From Gibbula magus (Eukaryota > Mollusca > Gastropoda > Trochida > Trochidae): a stretch of 64,000 nt of DNA. Shown here one piece after another: positions 35,429-48,394 of the stretch. The notes beneath the pieces are model-generated. The model saw nothing but the letters and a program-made list of their open reading frames with translations. It made no database searches and was not told where the DNA came from. Positions within the stretch are counted from its first letter, which is position 1. Every line of letters starts with the position of its first letter. Position numbers and translations under genes: made by a program. Location of the stretch: the NCBI GenBank assembly GCA_936450465.1, contig OW388298.1:3952035-4016034 (forward strand). Reading direction: 5' to 3'.

Positions 35429-38400
35429 ATGAAACCATTCACTGACACGTAGAGCTAGAACAAGATAGCGTGCTCCTGACTAGAATGAAACCATTCACTG
35501 ACACGTAGAGCTAGAACAAGATAGCGTGCTCCTGACTAAAATGAAACCATTCACTGACACATAGAGCTGGAACAAGACAGCGTGCTCTTGACTAGAATGA
35601 AACCATTCACTAACATGTAGAGCTGGAACAAGACAGCGTGCTCCTGACTAGAATGAAACCATTCACTGACACGTAGAGCTGGAACAAGACAGCGTGCTCC
35701 TGACTAGAATGAAACCATTCACTGGCACGTAGAGCTAGAACAAGACAGCGTGCTCCTGACTAGAATGAAACCATTCACTAACATGTAGAGCTGGAACAAG
35801 ACAGCGTGCTCCTGACTAGAATGAAACCATTCACTGACACGTAGAGCTAGAACAAGATAGCGTGCTCCTGACTAGAATGAAACCATTCACTGACACGTAG
35901 AGCTAGAACAAGACAGCGTGCTCCTGACTAGAATGAAACCATTCACTGACACGTAGAACTGGAACACGACAGCGTGCTCCTGACTAGAATGAAACCATTC
36001 ACTGACATGTAGAGCTAGTACAAGACAGCGTGCTCCTGACTAGAATGAAACCATTCACTGACATGTAGAGCTGGAACACGACAGCGTGCTCCTGACTAGA
36101 ATGAAACCATTCACTGACATGCAGAGCTAGAACAAGACAGCGTGCTCTTGACTAGAATGAAACCATTCACTGACATGCAGAGCTAGAACACGACAGCGTG
36201 CTCCTGACTAGAATGAAACCATTCAGTGACATGTAGAGCTAGAACAAGACAGCGTGCTCCTGACTAGAATGAAACCATTCAGTGACATGTAGAGCTAGAA
36301 CAAGACAGCGTGCTCTTGACTAGAATGAAACCATTCAGTGACATGTAGAGCTAGAACAAGACAGCGTGCTCCTGACTAGAATGAAACCACTCAGTGACAT
36401 GTAGAGCTAGAACAAGACAGCGTGCTCCTGACTAGAATGAAACCATTCAGTGACATGTAGAGCTAGAACAAGACAGCGTGCTCTTGACTAGAATGAAACC
36501 ATTCAGTGACATGTAGAGCTAGAACAAGACAGCGTGCTCCTGACTAGAATGAAACCATTCAGTGACATGTAGAGCTGGAACAAGATAGCGTGCTCTTGAC
36601 TAGAATGAAACCATTCAGTGACATGTAGAGCTAGAACAAGACAGCGTGCTCTTGACTAGAATGAAACCATTCAGTGACATGTAGAGCTAGAACAAGACAG
36701 CGTGCTCTTGACTAGAATGAAACCATTCAGTGACATGTAGAGCTAGAACAAGACAGCGTGCTCCTGACTAGAATGAAACCATTCACTGACATGCAGAGCT
36801 AGAACAAGACAGCGTGCTCTTGACTAGAATGAAACCATTCAGTGACATGCAGAGCTAGAACACGACAGCGTGCTCTTGACTAGAATGAAACCATTCACTA
36901 ACATGTAGAGCTAGAACAAGACAGCGTGCTCCTGACTAGAATGAAACCATTCAGTGACATGTAGAGCTAGAACAAGACAGCGTGCTCTTGACTAGAATGA
37001 AACCATTCAGTGACATGCAGAGCTAGAACACGACAGCGTGCTCCTGACTAGAATGAAACCATTCACTGACATGCAGAGCTAGAACAAGACAGCGTGCTCT
37101 TGACTAGAATGAAACCATTCACTGACACGTAGAGCTAGAACAAGACAGCGTGCTCCTGACTAGAATGAAACCATTCACTGACATGTAGAGCTAGTACAAG
37201 ACAGCGTGCTCCTGACTAGAATGAAACCATTCAGTGACATGTAGAGCTAGAACAAGACAGCGTGCTCTTGACTAGAATGAAACCATTCACTGACACGTAG
37301 AGCTGGAACAAGACAGCGTGCTCCTGACTAGAATGAAACCATTCACTGGCACGTAGAGCTAGAACAAGACAGCGTGCTCCTGACTAGAATGAAACCATTC
37401 ACTAACATGTAGAGCTGGAACAAGACAGCGTGCTCCTGACTAGAATGAAACCATTCACTGACATGCAGAGCTAGAACAAGACAGCGTGCTCTTGACTAGA
37501 ATGAAACCATTCACTGACACGTAGAGCTAGAACAAGACAGCGTGCTCCTGACTAGAATGAAACCATTCACTGACATGTAGAGCTAGTACAAGACAGCGTG
37601 CTCCTGACTAGAATGAAACCATTCAGTGACATGTAGAGCTAGAACAAGACAGCGTGCTCTTGACTAGAATGAAACCATTCACTGACACGTAGAGCTGGAA
37701 CAAGACAGCGTGCTCCTGACTAGAATGAAACCATTCACTGGCACGTAGAGCTAGAACAAGACAGCGTGCTCCTGACTAGAATGAAACCATTCACTAACAT
37801 GTAGAGCTGGAACAAGACAGCGTGCTCCTGACTAGAATGAAACCATTCACTGACACGTAGAGCTAGAACAAGATAGCGTGCTCCTGACTAGAATGAAACC
37901 ATTCACTGACACGTAGAGCTAGAACAAGACAGCGTGCTCCTGACTAGAATGAAACCATTCACTGACACGTAGAGCTGGAACAAGACAGCGTGCTCCTGAC
38001 TAGAATGAAACCATTCATTGACATGCAGAGCTGGAACAAGACAGCGTGCTCCTGACTAGAATGAAACCATTCACTGACATGTAGAGCTAGTACAAGACAG
38101 CGTGCTCCTGACTAGAATGAAACCATTCAGTGACATGTAGAGCTAGTACAAGACAGCGTGCTCCTGACTAGAATGAAACCATTCAGTGACATGCAGAGCT
38201 AGTACAAGACAGCGTGCTCTTGACTAGAATGAAACCATTCACTGACATGCAGAGCTAGAACACGACAGCGTGCTCCTGACTAGAATGAAACCATTCAGTG
38301 ACATGCAGAGCTAGAACAAGACAGCGTGCTCTTGACTAGAATGAAACCATTCACTGACATGCAGAGCTAGAACACGACAGCGTGCTCCTGACTAGAATGA

Positions 38401-41400
38401 AACCATTCAGTGACATGCAGAGCTAGAACAAGACAGCGTGCTCTTGACTAGAATGAAACCATTCACTGACATGCAGAGCTAGAACACGACAGCGTGCTCT
38501 TGACTAGAATGAAACCATTCACTGACATGCAGAGCTAGAACAAGACAGCGTGCTCTTGACTAGAATGAAACCATTCACTGACATGCAGAGCTAGAACACG
38601 ACAGCGTGCTCCTGACTAGAATGAAACCATTCAGTGACATGCAGAGCTAGAACAAGACAGCGTGCTCTTGACTAGAATGAAACCATTCAGTGACATGCAG
38701 AGCTAGAACACGACAGCGTGCTCTTGACTAGAATGAAACCATTCAGTGACATGTAGAGCTAGAACAAGACAGCGTGCTCTTGACTGGAATGAAACCATTC
38801 AGTGACATGCAGAGCTAGAACAAGACAGCGTGCTCTTGACTAGAATGAAACCATTCAGTGACATGCAGAGCTGGAACAAGACAGCGTGCTCCTGACTAGA
38901 ATGAAACCATTCAGTAACATGCAGAGCTAGAACAAGACAGCGTGCTCCTGACTAGAATGAAACCATTCAGTGACATGCAGAGCTAGAACAAGACAGCGTG
39001 CTCTTGACTAGAATGAAACCATTCACTGACATGCAGAGCTAGAACACGACAGCGTGCTCTTGACTAGAATGAAACCATTCAGTGACATGTAGAGCTAGAA
39101 CAAGACAGCGTATTCTTGACTAGAATGAAACCATTCAGTGACATGCAGAGCTAGAACAAGACAGCGTGCTCTTGACTAGAATGAAACCATTCAGTGACAT
39201 GCAGAGCTAGAACACGACAGCGTGCTCCTGACTAGAATGAAACCATTCAGTGACATGTAGAGCTAGAACAAGACAGCGTGCTCTTGACTGGAATGAAACC
39301 ATTCAGTGACATGCAGAGCTATAACAAGACAGCGTGCTCTTGACTAGAATGAAACCATTCAGTGACATGCAGAGCTGGAACAAGACAGCGTGCTCCTGAC
39401 TAGAATGAAACCATTCAGTAACATGCAGAGCTAGAACAAGACAGCGTGCTCCTGACTAGAATGAAACCATTTACTGACATGTAGAGCTGGAACAAGACAG
39501 CGTGCTCCTGACTAGAATGAAACCATTCACTGACATGTAGAGCTAGTACAAGACAGCGTGCTCTTGACTAGAATGAAACCATTCAGTGACATGCAGAGCT
39601 GGAACAAGACAGCGTGTTCCTGACTAGAATGAAACCATTCACTGACATGTAGAGCTGGAACAAGATAGCGTGCTCCTGACTAGAATGAAACCATTCACTG
39701 ACATGTAGAGCTAGTACAAGACAGCGTGCTCTTGACTAGAATGAAACCATTCATTGACATGTACAGCTGGAACAAGAGAGCGTGCTCTTGACTAGAATGA
39801 AACCATTCAGTGACATGTAGAGCTGGAACAAGACAGCGTGCTCCTGACTAGAATGAAACCATTCAGTGACATGCAGAGCTGGAACAAGATAGCGTGCTCT
39901 TGACTAGAATGAAACCATTCACTGACATGTAGAGCTGGAACAAGAGAGCGTGCTCTTGACTAGAATGAAACCATTCACTGACATGTAGAGCTAGTACAAG
40001 ACAGCGTGCTCCTGACTAGAATGAAACCATTCAGTGACATGTAGAGCTAGTACAAGACAGCGTGCTCCTGACTAGAATGAAACCATTCAGTGACATGTAG
40101 AGCTAGAACAAGACAGCGTGCTCTTGACTAGAATGAAACCATTCACTGACATGTAGAGCTAGTACAAGACAGCATGCTCCTGACTAGAATGAAACCATTC
40201 ACTGACATGTAGAGCTGGAACAAGATAGCGTGATCTTGACTAGAATGAAACCATTCAGTGACATGTAGAGCTGGAACAAGATAGCGTGCTCCTGACTAGA
40301 ATGAAACCATTCACTGACATGCAGAGCTGGAACAAGATAGCATGCTCTTGACTAGAATGAAACCATTCACTGACATGTAGAGCTAGAACAAAACAGCGTG
40401 CTCTTGACTAGAATGAAACCATTCACTGACATGTAGAGCTGGAACAAGATAGCGTGCTCTTGACTAGAATGAAACCATTCAATGACATGTAGAGCTAGAA
40501 CAAGACAGCGTGCTCTTGACTAGAATGAAACCATTCAGTGACATGTAGAGCTAGAACAAGACAGCGTGCTCTTGACTAGAATGAAACCATTCAGTGACAT
40601 GCAGAGCTAGTACAAGACAGCGTGCTCCTGACTAGAATGAAACCATTCACTGACACGTAGAGCTAGAACAAGACAGCGTGCTCCTGACTAGAATGAAACC
40701 ATTCACTGACATGTAGAGCTAGTACAAGACAGCGTGCTCCTGACTAGAATGAAACCATTCAGTGACATGTAGAGCTGGAACAAGACAGCGTGCTCTTGAC
40801 TAGAATGAAACCATTCACTGACATGTAGAGCTGGAACAAGACAGCGTGCTCCTGACTAGAATGAAACCATTCACTGACATGCAGAGCTAGAACACGACAG
40901 CGTGCTCCTGACTAGAATGAAACCATTCACTGACATGTAGAGCTGGAACAAGACAGCGTGCTCTTGACTAGAATGACACCATTCAGTGACATGTAGAGCT
41001 GGAACAAGATAGCGTGCTCTTGACTAGAATGAAACCATTCAGTGACATGCAGAGCTGGAACAAGACAGCGTGCTCCTGACTAGAATGAAACCATTCAGTG
41101 ACATGTAGAGCTAGAACAAGACAGCGTGCTCTTGACTAGAATAAAACCATTCACTGACATGTAGAGCTGGAACAAGATAGCGTGATCTTGACTAGAATGA
41201 AACCATTCACTGACATGTAGAGCTAGTACAAGATAGCGTGCTCTTGACTAGAATGAAACCATTCAGTGACATGTAGAGCTGGAACAAGATAGCGTGCTCT
41301 TGACTAGAATGAAACCATTCACTGACATGTAGAGCTGGAACAAGACAGCGTGCTCCTGACTAGAATGAAACCATTCAGTGACATGTAGAGCTAGAACAAG

Positions 41401-44400
41401 ACAGCGTGCTCTTGACTAGAATGAAACCATTCACTGACATGTAGAGCTGGAACAAGATAGCGTGCTCTTGACTAGAATGAAACCATTCAATGACATGTAG
41501 AGCTAGAACAAGACAGCGTGCTCTTGACTAGAATGAAACCATTCAGTGACATGTAGAGCTGAAACAAGACAGCGTGCTCTTGACAAGAATGAAACCATTC
41601 ACTGACATGTAGAGCTGGAACAAGACAGCGTGCTCCTGACTAGAATGAAACCATTCAGTGACATGCAGAGCTAGAACACGACAGCGTGCTCTTGACTAGA
41701 ATGAAACCATTCAGTGACACGTAGAGCTAGAACAAGACAGCGTGCTCTTGACTAGAATGAAACCATTCACTGACATGTAGAGCTAGTACAAGACAGCGTG
41801 CTCTTGACTAGAATGAAACCATTCACTGACATGTAGAGCTGGAACAAGATAGCGTGCTCTTGACTAGAATGAAACCATTCACTGACATGTAGAGCTGGAA
41901 CAAGATAGCGTGCTCTTGACTAGAATGAAAAAATTCAGTGACATGTAGAGCTAGAACAAGACAGCGTGCTCCTGACTAGAATGAAACCATTCAGTGACAT
42001 GCAGAGCTGGACCAAGATAGCGTGCTCTTGACTAGAATGAAACCATTCATTGACATGCAGAGCTGGAACAAGACAGCGTGCTCCTGACTAGAATGAAACC
42101 ATTCACTGACATGTAGAGCTGGAACAAGATAGCGTGCTCTTGACTAGAATGAAACCATTCACTGACATGCAGAGCTAGTACAAGACAGCGTGCTCCTGAC
42201 TAGAATGAAACCATTCAGTGACATGTAGAGCTAGAACAAGACAGCGTGCTCTTGACTAGAATGAAACCATTCACTAACATGTAGAGCTGGAACAAGACAG
42301 CGTGCTCCTGACTAGAATGAAACCATTCACTGACACGTAGAGCTAGAACAAGATAGCGTGCTCCTGACTAGAATGAAACCATTCACTGACACGTAGAGCT
42401 AGAACAAGACAGCGTGCTCCTGACTAGAATGAAACCATTATCTGACATGCAGAGCTAAAACACGACAGCGTGCTCTTGACTAGAATGAAACCATTCAGTG
42501 ACATGCAGAGCTAGAACAAGACAGCGTGCTCTTGACTAGAATGAAACCATTCAGTGACATGCAGAGCTAGTACAAGACAGCGTGCTCCTGACTAGAATGA
42601 AACCTTTCAGTGACACGTAGAGCTAGAACAAGAGAGCGTGCTCTTGACTAGAATGAAACCATTCACTGACATGTAGAGCTAGTACAAGACAGCGTGCTCT
42701 TGACTAGAATGAAACCATTCACTGACATGTAGAGCTGGAACAAGATAGCGTGCTCTTGACTAGAATGAAACCATTCACTGACATGTAGAGCTGGAACAAG
42801 ATAGCGTGCTCTTGACTAGAATGAAACCATTCAGTGACATGTAGAGCTAGAACAAGACAGCGTGCTCCTGACTAGAATGAAACCATTCAGTGACATGCAG
42901 ACCTGGACCAAGATAGCGTGCTCTTGACTAGAATGAAACCATTCATTGACATGCAGAGCTGGAACAAGACAGCGTGCTCCTGACTAGAATGAAACCATTC
43001 ACTGACATGTAGAGCTGGAACAAGATAGCGTGCTCTTGACTAGAATGAAACCATTCACTGACATGCAGAGCTAGTACAAGACAGCGTGCTCCTGACTAGA
43101 ATGAAACCATTCAGTGACATGTAGAGCTAGAACAAGACAGCGTGCTCTTGACTAGAATGAAACCATTCACTAACATGTAGAGCTGGAACAAGACAGCGTG
43201 CTCCTGACTAGAATGAAACCATTCACTGACACGTAGAGCTAGAACAAGATAGCGTGCTCCTGACTAGAATGAAACCATTCACTGACACGTAGAGCTAGAA
43301 CAAGACAGCGTGCTCCTGACTAGAATGAAACCATTCACTGACATGCAGAGCTAGAACAAGATAGCGTGCTCTTGACTAGAATGAAACCATTCACTGACAT
43401 GTAGAGCTAGTACAAGACAGCGTGCTCCTGACTAGAATGAAACCATTCACTGACATGTAGAGCTGGAACAAGACAGCGTGCTCCTGACTAGAATGAAACC
43501 ATTCAGTGACATGCAGAGCTAGAACACGACAGCGTGCTCTTGACTAGAATGAAACCATTCAGTGACACGTAGAGCTAGAACAAGACAGCGTGCTCTTGAC
43601 TAGAATGAAACCATTCACTGGCATGTAGAGCTAGTACAAGACAGCGTGCTCTTGACTAGAATGAAACCATTCACTGACATGTAGAGCTGGAACAAGATAG
43701 CGTGCTCTTGACTAGAATGAAACCATTCACTGACATGTAGAGCTGGAACAAGATAGCGTGCTCTTGACTAGAATGAAACCATTCAGTGACATGTAGAGCT
43801 AGAACAAGACAGCGTGCTCCTGACTAGAATGAAACCATTCAGTGACATGCAGAGCTGGACCAAGATAGCGTGCTCTTGACTAGAATGAAACCATTCATTG
43901 ACATGCAGAGCTGGAACAAGACAGCGTGCTCCTGACTAGAATGAAACCATTCACTGACATGTAGAGCTGGAACAAGATAGCGTGCTCTTGACTAGAATGA
44001 AACCATTCACTGACATGCAGAGCTAGTACAAGACAGCGTGCTCCTGACTAGAATGAAACCATTCAGTGACATGTAGAGCTAGAACAAGACAGCGTGCTCT
44101 TGACTAGAATGAAACCATTCACTAACATGTAGAGCTGGAACAAGACAGCGTGCTCCTGACTAGAATGAAACCATTCACTGACACGTAGAGCTAGAACAAG
44201 ATAGCGTGCTCCTGACTAGAATGAAACCATTCACTGACACGTAGAGCTAGAACAAGACAGCGTGCTCCTGACTAGAATGAAACCATTCACTGACATGCAG
44301 AGCTAGAACAAGATAGCGTGCTCTTGACTAGAATGAAACCATTCACTGACATGTAGAGCTAGTACAAGACAGCGTGCTCCTGACTAGAATGAAACCATTC

Positions 44401-47400
44401 AGTGACATGCAGAGCTAGTACAAGACAGCGTACTCCTGACTAGAATGAAACCATTCAGTGACATGTAGAGCTAGAACAAGACAGCGTGCTCTTGACTAGA
44501 ATGAAACCATTCACTGACATGTAGAGCTAGTACAAGACAGCGTGCTCCTGACTAGAATGAAACCATTCACTGACATGTAGAGCTGGAACAAGATAGCGTG
44601 CTCTTGATTAGAATGAAACCATTCAGTGACATGTAGAGCTAGAACAAGACAGCGTGCTCTTGACTAGAATGAAACCATTCACTGACATGTAGAGCTAGTA
44701 CAAGACAGCGTGCTCTTGACTAGAATGACACCATTCACTGACATGTAGAGCTAGAACACGACAGCGTGCTCCTGACTAGAATGAAACCATTCACTGACAT
44801 GTAGAGCTGGAACAAGACAGCGTGCTCCTGACTAGAATGAAACCATTCACTGACATGTAGAGCTAGTACAAGACAGCGTGCTCCTGACTAGAATGAAACC
44901 ATTCAGTGACATGTAGAGCTAGTACAAGACAGCGTGCTCCTGACTAGAATGAAACCATTCAGTGACATGTAGAGCTAGAACAAGACAGCGTGCTCCTGAC
45001 TAGAATGAAACCATTCACTGACATGCAGAGCTAGTACAAGACAGCGTGCTCCTGACTAGAATGAAACCATTCAGTGACATGTAGAGCTAGAACAAGACAG
45101 CGTGCTCTTGACTAGAATGAAACCATTCACTGACATGTAGAGCTGGAACAAGATAGCGTGCTCCTGACTAGAATGAAACCATTCACTGACATGTAGATCT
45201 AGAACAAGACAGCGTGCTCCTGACTAGAATGAAACCATTCACTAACATGTAGAGCTAGAACAAGATAGCGTGCTCTTGACTAGAATGAAACCATTCACTG
45301 ACATGTAGAGCTGGAACAAGATAGCTTGCTCCTGACTAGAATGAAACCATTCAGTGACATGCAGAGCTAGAACAAGACAGCGTGCTCCTGACTAGAATGA
45401 AACCATTCAGTGACATGTAGAGCTAGAACAAGATAGCGTGCTCTTGACTAGAATGAAACCATTCAGTGACATGCAGAGCTAGAACAAGACAGCGTGCTCT
45501 TGACTAGAATGAAACCATTCACTGACATGTAGAGCTGGAACAAGAGAGCGTGCTCTTGACTAGAATGAAACCATTCAGTGACATGTAGAGCTAGAACAAG
45601 ACAGCGTGCTCTTGACTAGAATGAAACCATTCACTGACATGTAGAGCTAGTACAAGACAGCGTGCTCTTGACTAGAATGAAACCATTCACTGACATGTAG
45701 AGCTAGAACACGACAGCGTGCTCCTGACTAGAATGAAACCATTCACTGACATGTAGAGCTGGAACAAGATAGCGTGCTCCTGACTAGAATGAAACCATTC
45801 ACTGACATGTAGAGCTAGTACAAGACAGCGTGCTCCTGACTAGAATGAAACCATTCAGTGACATGTAGAGCTAGAACAAGACAGCGTGCTCCTGACTAGA
45901 ATGAAACCATTCAGTGACATGTAGAGCTAGAACAAGACAGCGTGCTCTTGACTAGAATGAAACCATTCAGTGACATGTAGAGCTGGAACAAGAGAGCGTG
46001 CTCTTGACTAGAATGAAACCATTCAGTGACATGTAGAGCTGGAACAAGAGAGCGTGCTCTTGACTAGAATGAAACCATTCAGTGACATGTAGAGCTAGAA
46101 CAAGACAGCGTGCTCTTGACTAGAATGAAACCATTCAGTGACATGTAGAGCTAGTACAAGAGAGCGTGCTCTTGACTAGAATGAAACCATTCACTGACAT
46201 GTAGAGCTAGAACAAGACAGCGTGCTCCTGACTAGAATGAAACCATTCACTGACATGTAGAGCTAGTACAAGACAGCGTGCTCCTGACTAGAATGAAACC
46301 ATTCACTGACATGTAGAGCTGGAACAAGATAGCGTGCTCTTGACTAGAATGAAACCATTCAGTGACATGTAGAGCTAGAACAAGACAGCGTGCTCTTGAC
46401 TAGAATGAAACCATTCACTGACATGTAGAGCTAGTACAAGACAGCGTGCTCTTGACTAGAATGAAACCATTCACTGACATGTAGAGCTAGAACACGACAG
46501 CGTGCTCCTGACTAGAATGAAACAATTCACTGACATGTAGAGCTGGAACAAGACAGCGTGCTCCTGACTAGAATGAAACCATTCACTGACATGTAGAGCT
46601 AGTACAAGACAGCGTGCTCCTGACTAGAATGAAACCATTCAGTGACATGTAGAGCTAGTACAAGACAGCGTGCTCCTGACTAGAATGAAACCATTCAGTG
46701 ACATGTAGAGCTAGAACAAGACAGCGTGCTCCTGACTAGAATGAAACCATTCACTGACATGCAGAGCTAGTACAAGACAGCGTGCTCCTGACTAGAATGA
46801 AACCATTCAGTGACATGTAGAGCTAGAACAAGACAGCGTGCTCTTGACTAGAATGAAACCATTCACTGACATGTAGAGCTGGAACAAGATAGCGTGCTCC
46901 TGACTAGAATGAAACCATTCACTGACATGTAGATCTAGAACAAGACAGCGTGCTCCTGACTAGAATGAAACCATTCACTAACATGTAGAGCTAGAACAAG
47001 ATAGCGTGCTCTTGACTAGAATGAAACCATTCACTGACATGTAGAGCTGGAACAAGATAGCGTGCTCCTGACTAGAATGAAACCATTCAGTGACATGCAG
47101 AGCTAGAACAAGACAGCGTGCTCCTGACTAGAATGAAACCATTCAGTGACATGTAGAGCTAGAACAAGATAGCGTGCTCTTGACTAGAATGAAACCATTC
47201 AGTGACATGCAGAGCTAGAACAAGACAGCGTGCTCTTGACTAGAATGAAACCATTCACTGATATGTAGAGCTGGAACAAGAGAGCGTGCTCTTGACTAGA
47301 ATGAAACCATTCAGTGACATGTAGAGCTAGAACAAGACAGCGTGCTCTTGACTAGAATGAAACCATTCACTGACATGTAGAGCTAGTACAAGACAGCGTG

Positions 47401-48011
47401 CTCTTGACTAGAATGAAACCATTCACTGACATGTAGAGCTAGAACACGACAGCGTGCTCCTGACTAGAATGAAACCATTCACTGACATGTAGAGCTGGAA
47501 CAAGATAGCGTGCTCCTGACTAGAATGAAACCATTCACTGACATGTAGAGCTAGTACAAGACAGCGTGCTCCTGACTAGAATGAAACCATTCAGTGACAT
47601 GTAGAGCTAGAACAAGACAGCGTGCTCCTGACTAGAATGAAACCATTCAGTGACATGTAGAGCTAGAACAAGACAGCGTGCTCTTGACTAGAATGAAACC
47701 ATTCAGTGACATGTAGAGCTGGAACAAGAGAGCGTGCTCTTGACTAGAATGAAACCATTCAGTGACATGTAGAGCTGGAACAAGAGAGCGTGCTCTTGAC
47801 TAGAATGAAACCATTCAGTGACATGTAGAGCTAGAACAAGACAGCGTGCTCTTGACTAGAATGAAACCATTCAGTGACATGTAGAGCTAGTACAAGAGAG
47901 CGTGCTCTTGACTAGAATGAAACCATTCACTGACATGTAGAGCTAGAACAAGACAGCGTGCTCCTGACTAGAATGAAACCATTCACTAACATGCAGAGCT
48001 AGAACAAGATA
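35429..48011. repeat. 56-bp minisatellite, 224 units
   Basis: The unit is atgaaaccattcactgacat, gtagagctagaacaagacag, cgtgctcctgactaga. From the first atgaaacc (35429) to the last (47973) is exactly 224 x 56 bp, with no net indel in 12.5 kb. Substitutions recur at a few fixed positions (cactg/cagtg, cacgt/catgt/catgc, agaac/ggaac/agtac, aagac/aagat/acgac, ctcct/ctctt). Larger blocks are repeated: rare variants recur 31 units (45191, 46927) and 16 and 17 units (42007, 42903, 43855) apart. It separates the starts of genes A and B. Confidence 0.98.
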
Positions 48012-48342
48012 GGGAAGTACATAATAATGTTATTTATTGTGCCTAATTGTGATAGTGTACACCACTTTACAGTCATACCCATATCCTTGTTACGTGTCCA
48101 TATCCTAAGCATTATTTCTCCAATTGTTCAGTTTCGACATATTTCAGCTATTCCTGATTTGTGTATTATCACATAAAAAGGATAAGAAACAACAGCCACG
48201 TATCGTCAAAACACATATTTTGGATGATTATAAATACATAAGTAGGCTACTGGATTAGTCTATCAGCTTTACAAAGAGAGATATTTTATTTTGAGGGATT
48301 ACTTATAATGAGGAATATTTCAGATTAGCAGAATTGAAGGCC

Positions 48343-48394
48343 ATGTACCACAGTTGGATTGTTGTGCTATTGTTGCTGCAAAGAGAAATAACAG
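48343..48394 (+). CDS. Gene B exon 1: signal peptide, GC donor
   Basis: The ATG at 48343 opens MYHSWIVVLLLLQREIT, a classic hydrophobic signal peptide. No GT donor fits before the in-frame TGA. ACAG|GCAATT gives a GC-AG intron in phase 1 and joins to the exon 2 acceptor as Gly-Gln-Thr. The start and splice are inferred; frame and phase agree with the rest of the gene. Confidence 0.65.

Noticed and set aside
22379..48011. CRISPR-like arrays
   Set aside because: Units are contiguous with no unique spacers, and the context is an animal genome.
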